In this document: piece by piece, positions 34,292-46,000 of the stretch
How the letters are laid out: the number at the start of each line of letters is the position of its first letter
Position numbering within the stretch: the stretch's first letter is position 1
NCBI GenBank assembly: GCA_951230915.1
Contig: OX579636.1
Coordinates: forward strand, 37,135,567-37,199,566
Origin: Antitrichia curtipendula
Lineage: Eukaryota > Streptophyta > Bryopsida > Hypnales > Leucodontaceae
Length of the DNA: 64,000 nt
Direction: 5' to 3'
Program-made: the position numbers and the translations under genes
Notes under the pieces: model-generated
Databases searched by the model: none
What the model saw: the letters and a program-made list of their open reading frames with translations, nothing else
Told to the model about the DNA's origin: nothing

Positions 34292-35648
34292 TCACTGAGG
34301 AGCTATTTGTTGCAGGATGAGGAAGACTCCGAGCTCAGTTCGCTTCTGAATTGCTGCATCCACCTCCAAGTCATGAGCATTTGCTAAGACATCTTGTGCT
34401 GGAGCTGCATGTGCATTTTCCGTGCATTGACTGCCGTCTTGTGTATGCACAATCTGAAGGAGGCATTCAATGTCTTCTTGAGACTGATTGAGTAGGATAT
34501 TGTGCAAAATGGCACAACAAGTAACAACGTCCGGAATAATTGTGACATCCAAGTCGCATTTGTCATGGAGTTCTCGAAACGTCAATTTCAGAATGCTGAA
34601 AGCGTTCTCCACAACTGCTCGTCCTCGGCTCAGCCTACGATTGAAAAGTTGTTCAGAAACAGAGAGACGATTGTCTCGTCTGTGGGGCACCATCAGCCAC
34701 GAAAGAAGAGGATAACCACTGTCTCCAAGCAAATACGGTGCGTAGCTGTTGAAAGACAGAGAATTGTCCCATAGAGTTTGGTGTTGTGCACGATGAAACA
34801 ATGTTGACCTCTGCAGCACCCTTGAGTTGTTAGTAGATCCCGGCATGCCCACATACAAGTCCATAAATCTTTTCGAAGTGTCCACAACGGCTTGGCAGGT
34901 GATACTATACTCACCTGACTTAAAATAGAAATAGTCACGTGCACCAATTCGTGGCTTCGTGATGCGAATGTGTGTCCCATCTATAGCTCCACACACACCG
35001 TCCACATAGTTGCTGAAAAAGCGTCTCCGTGCTCTTCACATGTTCTCCCCAAGGCCAACTAATCTCATTTCTTAGAGAAACGTTGATAGCGTTAACAACT
35101 TCTCTGAGCATGATGGAGACAATACTCCTTCCCACTGCAAACATCTCACTGCAAATGAAGAAGGTGGCACCATGACTCAATATAAAGAGTATGCAAGCCA
35201 AGTGCATGGGCACTGGCACAGCCTGTCTGTAATTGGTGTCCTGCTTCTTGATTGCAGGGGCTATCAGGTTAGCTAAATTAAAAACGGAACGCTTATTGAA
35301 ACGGAACATTTCTATCCACCTTCTATCATCGTATTCATGGAGTAAAAATCTGGAAAACCACATAATTGATTGTGGCTTCACCCAGAAATCTAAATCCTCA
35401 TCCAAATATGCAAGTGTAATACACAGGCGGAAATGTTTTAAGGCTGCGTCAAACATTGATTCTGCATCCAGCACAAGCATCGCAGAAAAATTGAAATCCA
35501 CTTGCACGTCCATGGCGTTGTCCTCCTCGATGGTAGCATTTACAGCGTCAAGAAGAATACGTTTCAAATTCAATAACATGAGCAACATGAATCCCACTGC
35601 AGACATAATGTCGACAGGAACTTGTGATGGCTCCATGTCGTGATTCAC
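34292..35648 (-). pseudogene. PIF/Harbinger DDE transposase (DDE_Tnp_4 family), one frameshift
   Basis: Two overlapping minus-strand frames cover the protein. The N-terminal half (34935-35648) contains the helix-rich region with RFNKRSVFNLANLI and LFILSHGATFFICSEMFAVGRS, as in HARBI1-type proteins. The C-terminal half (34292 to about 35005) has the catalytic core. The first Asp is in CGAIDGTHIRI, the second in LLGDSGYPL and the Glu in GRAVVENAFSILK. The halves join in a T-run near 35005-35010, where one extra base would explain the frame change; a very short intron is a less likely explanation. All three catalytic residues are present. The enzyme would cut at the element ends and integrate at TAA/TTA-type targets. 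The start used is the first Met of the open frame; a longer N-terminus is possible. Confidence 0.82.
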
Positions 35649-36588
35649 GGATACGTTAGCACTGTCTGTCGTTCATTGAAACAAGTGCACTGTTAAGAGC
35701 ACATCCAACATTTTTCGAAATTGCTGAAAATTTCAAATGCTGACATGAAAATTTTGGAGTCCACTGAAAATATGCCTCTGAAAATGGTCTCATCCGTAAC
35801 GCACACAGTGTGTCTAAAAAACGATCTACATATTGTGAGGAAAAATCAAAATAAATCCTAGAATGCAAACAGACAATTAAGGCATCCTCCTACGCCACCA
35901 ACAATTGCAACACAGAGAAATGCCCAAGGAATTCGTGAAAGCTCTGTAGACAGTCACCTGAAAATGTTGACTGCCTCTCTGGCTGTGAGCAGTCCGACGT
36001 TCACGACCACCGCGTAGATGTCAAATATTGCGCCTTTGTCAAATTCCGGCGTGTAAGACACTGTAGCTTCAACAATGCCGACAACACCTCGCACTTTAAA
36101 TTTTTTTTTAAAAACACTACATCCAGGTCGTTTTGGGGACAAAAGGGTTCCAAATCTGCTGTGACATTTGTCTGCAACTCTGCAATTGCCTAACGAAACG
36201 ACTGCAGCTAGTGCACTAATAGACACTAACTTTCGCGTACCTATAGACGGTGAAGTGTATTGCATACTTCTACTCAATTGCTCAATCTTCACAACAATCC
36301 AAGATCTGACGATACCACCATTCCACCAACTGCAAACGCGACAACAATTCTCAATGACGGGTGTGCACGCTACTACAACGATGCTTCGTGAATTTGCTAT
36401 TTTGCAGCTATGTGAACAGAGCACTCTTCTGAACTCCACAAATTTACAGCCTCGGACGCGCGTCAACTCCCAACCTAACGGACACTGACTGCCGCCACAG
36501 TCAATGACATTTGACTACACAAAAACTGTGACAGCGTTCCTCTGTCAGACCTAGTGCGAAGGGGCCATAAGTTAGTATTGTAATCTAC

Positions 36589-36695
36589 AAGTGGCAGGCA
36601 GTCATTTGAGAAGAAAAATTGGGTACCATTCAATGGCAAAGGATGCACAGGTTAGTAATGTTATGAGTGCATCATTCCTCTGCCACTTGTACTAA
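36589..36695. repeat. Small inverted repeat with CTACAAGTGGCAG ends
   Basis: CTACAAGTGGCAG near 36589 and CTGCCACTTGTACT near 36682 form an inverted pair about 105 bp apart. It may be a tiny MITE. No target duplication was identified. Confidence 0.45.
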
Positions 36696-36749
36696 GCTTA
36701 TTTGCACAAAGAGTTCCTAATTTTGAATTACATAGTCCAGAGTAACTTA

Positions 36750-37030
36750 AGGTAGGTACCTCCAAATGTGCCACTAACCTTAAACCACCATCTATATTAT
36801 GTGTACATCTCCAAATTCAATTCTATACCTATGTGGAAGAAACACTTTTAGAACCAAACTTTGTTCCATAATAACTTTTACATGCAGTATCCAAATGCCA
36901 TGTTCTCTCGTGCCTTGGAGCCTCCTTTCAGTTGCCCACAAGAACATATGAACATTTGACCAATCTAATAATAGTAACTAGGCTCACTAGGCTCAGTAGC
37001 AAAAAGTGGCGGTTTTGGGTATACCTACCT
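36750..37030. mobile_element. AGGT-type MITE, group A copy with intact ends
   Basis: The ends are AGGTAGGTACC and GGTATACCTACCT, with TA directly outside both (36748-36749 and 37031-37032). Read on the minus strand, the interior matches 24556 and 37334 (CCGCCACTTTTTGCTACTG, TTACTATTATTAGATTGGTC). It is 281 bp and non-coding. Confidence 0.8.
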
Positions 37031-37333
37031 TACATAACATGAGTCCTCCCTGAAGATCAAAGGAATTTAACATGAGGACACATGGACTCAGACTGAAGTC
37101 AACTGGAGCTCCATTGATGATGTTACATGAACTCGCAACTGAATTGCATTGCATTACAAATTGGCTGTGACTGAAACATCAATTGGCTGGAACTCACGCC
37201 TTTTTGAAATATTTGTAAAGCAGGATCCAACAAACTTATAACTATATTAGTCCTAGTTTATGCTTTGTGCAGTTGAATCTCCCTAATTTACGCACTGCAA
37301 ATTGCACCCATGTAATGAAATTTTTTTGTTATA

Positions 37334-37629
37334 AGGTGGGTACACCCAAAATTGCACCCTACCTAAGATTTCCATCATCACTTTTGTGAACATCTCCAAA
37401 ACAAATAATTATGTGCCTAAGTGTGTTGAAGAAACGGTTTTAGAACATCTGTAAAAAAAAACTTCAACCCTTCATAACTTTTGTATACGATATCCAAAAT
37501 GTCATGTTCCTTTGGTGCATTGAAACCTCCTTTCACTTACCAACAAGCAAAACATGAAAATTTGATCAATCTAATGATAATAACTAGGCACAGTAGCAAA
37601 AAAAATGTTTGTTTGGGGTGTACCCACTT
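37334..37629. mobile_element. AGGT-type MITE, group A copy
   Basis: It starts AGGTGGGTACACCC and ends GGGTGTACCCACTT, with TA on both sides (37332-37333 and 37630-37631). The interior is in the same orientation as the copy at 36750. The two lie about 300 bp apart. Confidence 0.8.
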
Positions 37630-37693
37630 TAACCTTAGTAACCCGACCACATTGACCGCTTGCTCAAAATTTTGAAAGTCATGACTATCACAG

Positions 37694-37845
37694 GGAGAAC
37701 GGCGGGCCATCACCCCCACCCACCCCGGTACAATTCTGGGGTTGCCTCTTGATCCCCCCCAAAAATTTCTATCTTTAGAAAGTTGGGGGGGGGTCAAGAG
37801 GCAACCCCAGAATTGTACCGGGGGGGTGATGGCCCGCCATTCTCC
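37694..37845. mobile_element. GC-rich foldback element
   Basis: A 152-bp hairpin with arms starting GGAGAACGGCGGGCCATCAC is rich in C and G runs, in sharp contrast to the AT-rich surroundings. The arms meet near 37770. No clear target duplication was found. Confidence 0.7.
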
Positions 37846-38094
37846 ATGTGTATGCAATTAGATCAATATTCCTTGTCAAATCAATAAATAGTGCATTCAC
37901 TGCATTGGATTGTTTTAGATTCTTTTGAGCTTTGCTTGTCTATTTACAACCACAAATTGAAGCCACAAACCACTATGTAGCAAGTTGATGCAAGTAGAAG
38001 TTCAAGTTGCAATTAACCCACCCACATCCTCTCTGTAAAAATTGAGAGTCTTTGATCTCGTAAACACCTCCCTCCCCCCTCCCCCCCCCTTCCA

Positions 38095-38330
38095 ACACTG
38101 TTGATCTTGGAAAATAAATAATATGGATATGGATATGGATACTATGAAATACTAATATATAAGATAGATATGGAATACAAAATATATACAACATGTGAAA
38201 TATGCATGGAATACATATGTGATACATACAAGATATACACTGTCTTATATATGTGGCCATGCAAATATGACCATACATTGTTCCATATTGTTTGCAAGTG
38301 AAGCACATGTCATAGAAATACAAGTATGGG
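38095..38330. repeat. Dispersed repeat with ATATGGATA-type sequence
   Basis: CCTTCCAACACTGTTGAT followed by ATATGGATATGGATATGG and TA-rich words is the reverse complement of related stretches at about 39120-39240 and 54545-54740, where the order is ATATCCATAT... then ATCAACGGCA. The three form one dispersed family. Confidence 0.5.
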
Positions 38331-38345
38331 GTTGGGGGGATATTA

Positions 38346-38678
38346 CACTATAACAAAACATGGTAAAAAAAAACCGCACTCAAAATCGAGTGTGGTTCTT
38401 TTCGCCACATTTTTGTGCAGACCCACTACGCGCGCAGTCAGCTTCTTTTGCAATTTCCCACTGCAATTTTTAGAATTTGAGAATGTGTAATATACCATTG
38501 GAAAGGTCTTAAAAATACCTTTTCAACGGTATATTACAAGCTTTCAAATTTCAAAAATTGCAGTGGGAAATTGCAAAAGAAGTTGACTGTCCACTACGTG
38601 CGCCTGCACAAAAACGTGGCAAAAAGAACCACACTCGATTATGAGTGCGGTTTTTTTTTACCATGTTTTGTTATAGTG
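38346..38678. mobile_element. CACTA-like foldback MITE, TTA target duplication
   Basis: This 333-bp element has ends CACTATAACAAAACATGGTA and the complement, flanked by TTA on both sides (38343-38345 and 38679-38681). Nearly the whole element is a long hairpin whose arms meet around 38500-38515. The CACTA start and 3-bp duplication fit the CACTA (En/Spm) superfamily. No coding sequence is present. Confidence 0.82.
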
Positions 38679-38954
38679 TTACAAGCACCCATGTCAATTT
38701 TTCAGCCAATGGCAAAGTGACATGTGTATCCTCCCTCACATTTTTTGCAAGGGTTCAATGGCCAATGGTTGAATGTCACTTGTACCCCTTTGAAGATGAT
38801 TTGTACTCCTTTCAATGTTTGTTTTTTTCCTGAAATGCACATTTTGTCACTATGTACCCAGAAGATGCAAAGATCTTTAGGGTCATTAACTCTAACACGT
38901 TGAACAGTCATCCACTGTTGTGTCCCTGTCTTTTGAATGCATACTATATTGTAA

Positions 38955-39035
38955 AGTTTCAGATCAAATTATTTTTCAAAACCCCTCCAATTTATTTTGG
39001 GGGGAGGTTATGAAAAATAATTTGACCTGAAAGTA
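38955..39035. repeat. Short hairpin with CAGATCAAATTATTTTTC arms
   Basis: Inverted arms of about 35 bp meet at AATTTATTTTGG near 38990. Whether it is a MITE or a fragment is unclear. Confidence 0.55.
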
Positions 39036-39289
39036 ACCTGATAATCGCAGTGCCCCCCCTCAATCTTGTATTTTTCAAAATGAGCTTGTTTGACAATCGA
39101 TATGGGTTAATTGGTTTTCGTATCTATTTTCTATATCCATATACATACAATATATCCGTATATATACCGTATACATATCATATCCCGGTATCTATATCAA
39201 CATCAACGGCAGGAAAGGGTTTTATTTTTATTTTTTTCAAGAACAATCAATGGCTACTGATTTTTTGGGGGTGGGGTGGGGGGCTAATT

Positions 39290-40068
39290 AATTGATCAGG
39301 AGTGCTTCCTGTCTTTTGAGGGGATAGGCATTCACTTAGTACCAAAAGCATAAATCACCTACTTAGTAATCAGTTGACACGTGCTTTTATAGTAGCCAGA
39401 AGAAAAACCAGTGACTGGGTGGCTCTAATGTAATGATTTGGGTGCACGGAGTTCAGCCTGGTTTGTTATAATGCCTCAATCACTGGTGAAGTTCAGTGAT
39501 CAGTAATAGACCAATTCTGTAAAATCGGCGGTACTGCGACCTGCCGTAGTTTCTAGAGCTTGGCGTAGATGAATGCCACAATTTGTGGTGCCAAAATTGC
39601 GCAAAATCTTTACAAAACTGACAATGTAATGTGAGCACAAGCAAGGGAGGCCGCGCCCGGGCGTGATCGAGGACCAGGCTCACGCGTACATATTGAAAAA
39701 CGCATACATACGACGACGACGGAGTTGATTGAAAAACGCATGGCCGGCGAGAATTGGGAGGAAGGGAGTGTCTCCATGGGGACCCGGCTCTTGCTCACAC
39801 ATTGATTCGGAAGGGGCCGTGCAAGATTTGCATCGTCGCCCACATGACAGACTCGCGAGTACTGCTACTGATCATGTACCGCCACCAACAGACTCGATCC
39901 AACACAATCCTAGCACGAGGATTTACTATAGAAAAGAGCGAGCGGTGGTTACTGGCCAAGCATTATATGTGACTGTCACTAGCTTCGTCCTGCTTGCTTA
40001 ATTGCTGGTGTTCATTGCTGTATATATCCCTGTGGTTGCCCTGAGGTTTGGTGCGTCACGCAGCGGCC
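39290..40068 (+). promoter_or_regulatory. Upstream region of the borate transporter gene
   Basis: GC content rises from about 39620. The stretch should contain the promoter and 5' untranslated leader of the gene starting at 40069, possibly with a non-coding first exon. No specific element can be supported. Confidence 0.4.
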
Positions 40069-43000
40069 ATGGGGAAGCCGATTGTGGCCGCGGGTGGCAT
40101 TCGGAACGATTTCAAAGCCCGCGTCGCGTGTTACAAGCACGACTGGAGTGCGGGCTTCAACTCGGGATACAGGTTGCTTTCTTCATTGCCATTATTCCTG
40201 CTCGTCCAGTGGTTTTGATTGTAAAAGACGTGTTCTGAGCTTGCTCTTGCGGCTTTGGGATCATTTCAATCCCACTTGCATGAGTTTGAGAAATACCAGA
40301 TTGCACACAATGGAGGAGGATTCGAACTAGACTATTTTTTGCATCACTTTCAGCATTTTTATGTAATTATGAAGCAATGGTTTTTTGACCTGCTTACGAA
40401 GGAGGTGGCACGTCCTTTCGGTAGCCAGAAGAGAAATCACTGAAATTATCAGTAGGAGTTTGCTTTCATTCGGAGTTTGCTACTGCTGAGATCAGTTAAA
40501 CTTTTCTCGCTCGCTGTATGGATTTGTCATGCAATTATTCCAAAAAAGGGAGACTGTAGACTGCTATAATTGGAGTGATAATGGTAGACAATAACATTTA
40601 TAGGGAATTTCATTAAATATTCCTTACGCCATTTTGAGGTCGTGTAGTCTAAACCATCTAGAACAAGTATAGATTTCAGACCGTGTGTTCTAAACTATAA
40701 AAGTGCCGAAGTTGCCGAAGTGACTGACATTTTAATGAAATTCCCCATATTTCCATTCAAAGATCAGGAATCAAAAGCAAACCAAGTGAACTGCGGGACA
40801 GCTGAATAACTGTTGATAATATATCAATCTAGTGCAGATCATATCCTTTTTTTTATATTGATATCGTATTTTTGTATCAAACTTTCTGATCAAGTGGCTC
40901 TGTCTGTTATATTTTGAACGACGGAAGCAGGATTCTGGCCCCAACTGCGTACATCTTCTTCGCATCAGCTCTTCCTGTGATCACCTTCGGAGAGCAGCTG
41001 GAGAGAGATACAAGTACACGTGTTTTACAATAAACTCTAGATAGTTCAATGCTCTACATTCCATCAATACATGTGTCGGGATGCAGCCGATTAGTATGAC
41101 AGAGGTCTTGGGAACTTTGGGTTAAGCTTGATTGTTACAAGAACAAAATTTCAATGAAATTGGCAAGTTTCGGATAGCCAAGAATTAGATGCAAAAGTGG
41201 GTTTGGTTTTTGATAACTAACTCGGAAAAGTATTGATAGATTCAAGTTTGGAGAGCAACTGTGTGAAAAACTTTTAAGCTGAATTCTTTAATTTAAATTC
41301 TGCTTGAGTTTTGACTGAATTTTTCTGTTGAATGTGATGTTGTAATTGCAGATGGAGCGATAACAGCAGTGCAGACATTGACGTCCACAGCCATCTGTGG
41401 AGTTGTGCAGTCGGTAATCGGAGGCCATCCTCTGCTAATTGTGGGAGTTTCGGAGCCCACGTCTTTGGTGTACGTGTTCTTGTTCCGCTTTGCCAAGGCC
41501 AGGGCCGGAATTGGACACGAGCTTTTTCTTGCTTGGGCGGCATGGTATGTTCCCTAAACTCATTCACGGAACCCCCATTTCTGTAGAGGTGCAATTTTTT
41601 TTTTTTTCCTTCTTCTGCCGACCCAAATGATCTTTGGGTTGGACAAAATGTTTGGGATTAAGGCTGAAAATAACGTTATTTTAACCCTCTTCTTAAGTAT
41701 TTCAAGGAAGTGGTTATCCACTCACTGAATCTTCAAGAACAAAAATGATCATTTTGGAGCATGTGGAAGATCATTTTTTGGGACGGAGAGTGACAAAGCA
41801 TAGTCGAATGATAAAAGAAACATGTAGAGGTGGCAGCCATGAATTTGAAATACAAAACATGATTACATTGCATAACATTTTTGATTTGTGTTGTGATGCC
41901 CTTTGTGTTAGGCATCTTTGGTTGAACATGATTGAGTAGAATTTAACTATTGAGGTTATGTCCGGTAATGTGAAAGTACAACCTTGTTATGGAATCAAAT
42001 AGTCTAGCATCCCTTAGCCACTCTGTAGCTCAACATGTTATTTCTCATAATGAGGCTCTACTTTGGCATTACCTAATCCATAACTCTTATTTGCCACTTG
42101 ATACATTGTGGCTAGATTGCACAAGGAAGGTCGAAAAGTTAAAAATCACTATCTTCTTTGTGCTCTTAGAGAGTCTCATAGAATCCCAAAGGTTTGACAG
42201 TCTTGCTATTGTCTGATACCATATTAGAAGGTCAGTTTCGACAAGTGCTGAAATTCCACTTTCAGGTTTTGAAAAGTCTTTCTGATTTCCCTTCCAAAAT
42301 TCATTTAAAAATATATATATTGGTGATAGCATTGGTGAATCTAACCGTATGGATGGAATGCAAAATTCAAAATCTTCAACTTTTCATTTGTTTATCAATT
42401 CCAAAATATTCTTTCAAGTAGTACTTTATAATGAATTTTTTCCCATTACAAAATCATTTGGACTCTGGACGTTTAGGAGGGGTTCACCAATCACAAGATG
42501 ACGTTTGACATTTTTTTTGAGCAAAAATAACTTTAAAATTTATGCCAAATCTGACCCTCACGGTGCTTAACCATCTTGGTCCTCATCTTGGTCCTCTTGA
42601 AGTGATGACATGGGCCCTGCTTTGGAGGACCACCGATTTTGATTCTTCGCCATGGTCGCAGGGTGTGCGTGTGGGCCGCGGCATTGCTCTTTATTCTCGC
42701 TGGACTTGGAGCTTGTTCTTTGATCAACCGATTCACGAGGGTGTCTGGGGAGCTTTTCGGAATCCTCATTGCTGTGCTGTTCATTCAACAATCAGTCAAG
42801 GTTTGTTGTTGCATCACAAAACACCTCAATTGCACTCGTTAGTAATGGTATTATAACCACAGCCAAAAAGGTTCTGAATTTTCCATAACAAATACATATG
42901 TAAATTTGGGGTTAGGTGGGATGAATGATTCATAAAAAATATCCAACAATGGAGCCCTGAGGTACGTGTCATGTGAGACTATGCAATAACGATCATTTGA

Positions 43001-46000
43001 GGACAAAAAAAGAGTTGTTACTATTCCCCTTTTTTGTGTGCAGATTTCATGCTCTCAAGTCCAATGACTGCGGATTAATTCCCCCTCTTTTGATTTCTTT
43101 TCTTGTCAGTGTCATTTTTCTCTGTACATGCTTGATCTTCTCGAAGAATTTTCAGCACGTGACAATGGCAAATTCAGTTTTGCATACTAGAGTTGACTGA
43201 CTGCGAGGAACATCATCAGGAGCTCCTTCGCTTTGGTATCAATTGAATATTATCAACTGAATGTTATCAATTGGATGTTGTCAGGGTGTTGTTTACGAGT
43301 TTGGAACTCCGGAACGGGAGGACCCATCTCTGGAGCAGTTCGAGCTGCCTTGGCGATTTGGGAATGGCATGTTTGGACTTGTTCTCACATTTGGACTTCT
43401 TTGGACCTCCATCAAGAGCAGAAGAGCGAGGTCTTGGCGATATGGGTCAAGTAAGATATGAACAATTTTGACAAACAAAACACCCTTTGCAAACAAACCA
43501 ATCTGACTCTGAGATTCCTTTCCAAGAATGTTTTTTTGGATGATGTGTTAAGGAATTTCCTCAAACTGAAATAACAACTTCATTATTTTATGAAAAACTT
43601 CACTTGTTTCATGATTTCTCCTCGTCATAGTCAGCAGCGAGCTTGACCCCAATTGGCATGGGCATTGACCGGTCGATCCATGTGGCCAGGTTTGATCCGA
43701 GGCTTTGTTGCCGACTACGGCGTTCCTCTCCTCGTGGTATTGTGGACACTGGTCTCGTATGCACCACATGGCGCTTCGTTTCCTCACGGAATACCACGGC
43801 GCTTGTTCAGCCCAAACGCATGGTCGGTACAGGCCACTGCGCATTGGACAATCATCCAAGTAAGATTTTATAATGCACCCAAGTTAGTCCTCGTTTCAAA
43901 GGAACTTGTGTGTCACATAAAGAGGCATTTAACCCATAAACAACGTAGAGGACGTTTTTTGGCCGATGAATGACAAAGAATCTCTTTGTGTAGGATAGAA
44001 GTGCAACTATTCATCCTCCCAATTTTGTGTGGAAAGGGAAGATCTTCTACAATAGTTTGTCATCTAATGAGTGCAATTTTTTAAGCCAACAATTCACACG
44101 GTATCTGAATAGATGATTTTCACAGTGATCGGATCATCGTTTTAGGATTTAGGTCATCTTCTCCACATTCTTTGAGAGAGAAAGAGAGAGTTGTAGATTC
44201 TTTTTTGGTGGTTTGTCTTGATGTAGTTTGGAGGAGAGAGTATTTGTCCCATAATGTCAATGCAGGAGAATTTTGCCGTCGTCGCATGTTCCGATTGGTT
44301 AAGGAGAGGTAGATTAAAATTGATAATGCTCATCGCTTACCTTGTGCAAATTTTTAACAAGGCGAATATGAAGTAGAAATTTCATTAATCTATCACTAAG
44401 AGAAATCTAAAAGAAATCTCTACTACTACCAACCAATATTAACTTAGTAAGTGCGGATCCACCTAACATAATCTAAATGCACGAGACTTTTGCCATAGTG
44501 GCATGTTTTGATATTTGGCATCTTCAACTCTCTTACATTGACATTATGTATGGTAATTGCAAAGTAGGCCAAGCCATCAAGAATAATCATAGGTCAATAC
44601 CAACCTCACCACCCCGTGGCTCGGTAGGTCCTAACAACAATTATTCTAGATAACTTGGCTTGCTTTGCAATTACCTAGTCCATAACTGACTCGAAGTTGC
44701 AAAAAATTTGCTTGGTTATTTAGTACATGAACTTCTCATGTCACTTTCATTGCCACATGACACAATGTAGTTGGAATCAAAGAATAGGGTTTTGAATCAC
44801 AATCCCAAACTTTCCAACATTCCTTGAGAGAATTATAAATCTTTAAGATCAAACGATTTTGACCTAGTTTGAAGGAAAGGGTCATGGTAATATAATGGAC
44901 TCAAACCTCCCAATCCTTGTCCGGTTCTTTAGTACCCTACATCTATTACAGAATCCTCCTGCTCTTGAAGATTTTCCAGTCCATTTTGAGCTTTCAACTG
45001 CAACAAATGAACAATATGCAAAGATGAATAATATCGGAAGCTCTTGATCAGTTTCTATATAATGCTCCCTGTCCCAAAATGATTGTCCACATTTTTTGAG
45101 ATTTTTTTATGCCAATTTCATTGGTCCTATTGTGAAAAAAATATATTAAAAAAGGTTTCAAATTTTATATCACTAGAATCAATGAAGAACACTACATCTG
45201 TTCATTGCAGCCTAAATAAAATTAGCCACACAAGGAAGTCTCCATATGACGTACTCAAAACAACCTTAAAAAAAACATGACATTCAAAGTGGACAATCAT
45301 TTCAAGACGGAGGGAGTACAAAAGCTGATTTCCGTTCTCCTATAATGGTATATTTTCAGGATATGTATAAAATTCCAGCTACCTATATACTTGCAACCGA
45401 AATAAAATTTGCCACACAAGGAAGTTTCCATATGACATACTCAAAAAAACCTTAAAAAAAAACATGGCATTCAAAATGGACAATCATTTCAAGACGAAGG
45501 GAGTACAAAAGCTGATTTCCGTTCTCCTATAATGGTATATTTTCAGGATATGTATAAAATTCCAGCTACCTATATACTTGCAACCGAAATAAAATTTGCC
45601 ACACAAGGAAGTTTCCATATGACATACTCAAAAAAACCTTAAAAAAAAACATGGCATTCAAAATGGACAATCATTTCAAGACGAAGGGAGTACAAAAGCT
45701 GATTTCCGTTCTCCTATAATGGTATATTTTCAGGATATGTATAAAATTCCAGCTACCTATATACTTGCAACCGAAATAAAATTAGCCACACAAGGAAGTC
45801 TCCATATGACATACTCAAAAAAACCTTAAAAAACAACATGGCATTCAAAATGGACAATCATTTCAAGACGGAGGGAGTACAAAAGCTGATTTCCGTTCTC
45901 CTATAATGGTATATTTTCAGGATATGTATAAAATTCCAGCTACCTATATACTTGCAACCGAAATAAAATTCGCCACACAAGGAAGTCTCCATATGACGCA

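Larger units (their letters stand above)
30666..36567. mobile_element. PIF/Harbinger DNA transposon, 5.9 kb
   Basis: The terminal inverted repeats start TGGCCCCTTCGCAC at 30666 and end with the exact complement at 36567. TAA flanks both ends (30663-30665 and 36568-36570), the usual 3-bp target duplication of this superfamily. The element carries the two expected genes in convergent orientation: a Myb/SANT-like protein on + (31776-33148) and a DDE transposase on - (34292-35648). Both have frame breaks, so this copy is probably unable to move by itself. The perfect ends and target site still indicate a fairly recent insertion. The 35.7-36.5 kb part holds a minus-strand ORF without recognised motifs. 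Confidence 0.92.

Noticed and set aside
35954..36466. 170-codon minus-strand ORF near the right end of the Harbinger element
   Set aside because: No transposase or SANT motif was recognised and it lies in the probable untranslated region, so it is not called as a gene.
43653..43689. Upstream extension of exon 6 of the borate transporter from an ATG at about 43654
   Set aside because: Alignment to the family needs the acceptor at 43689; the upstream codons would add residues absent from homologues.
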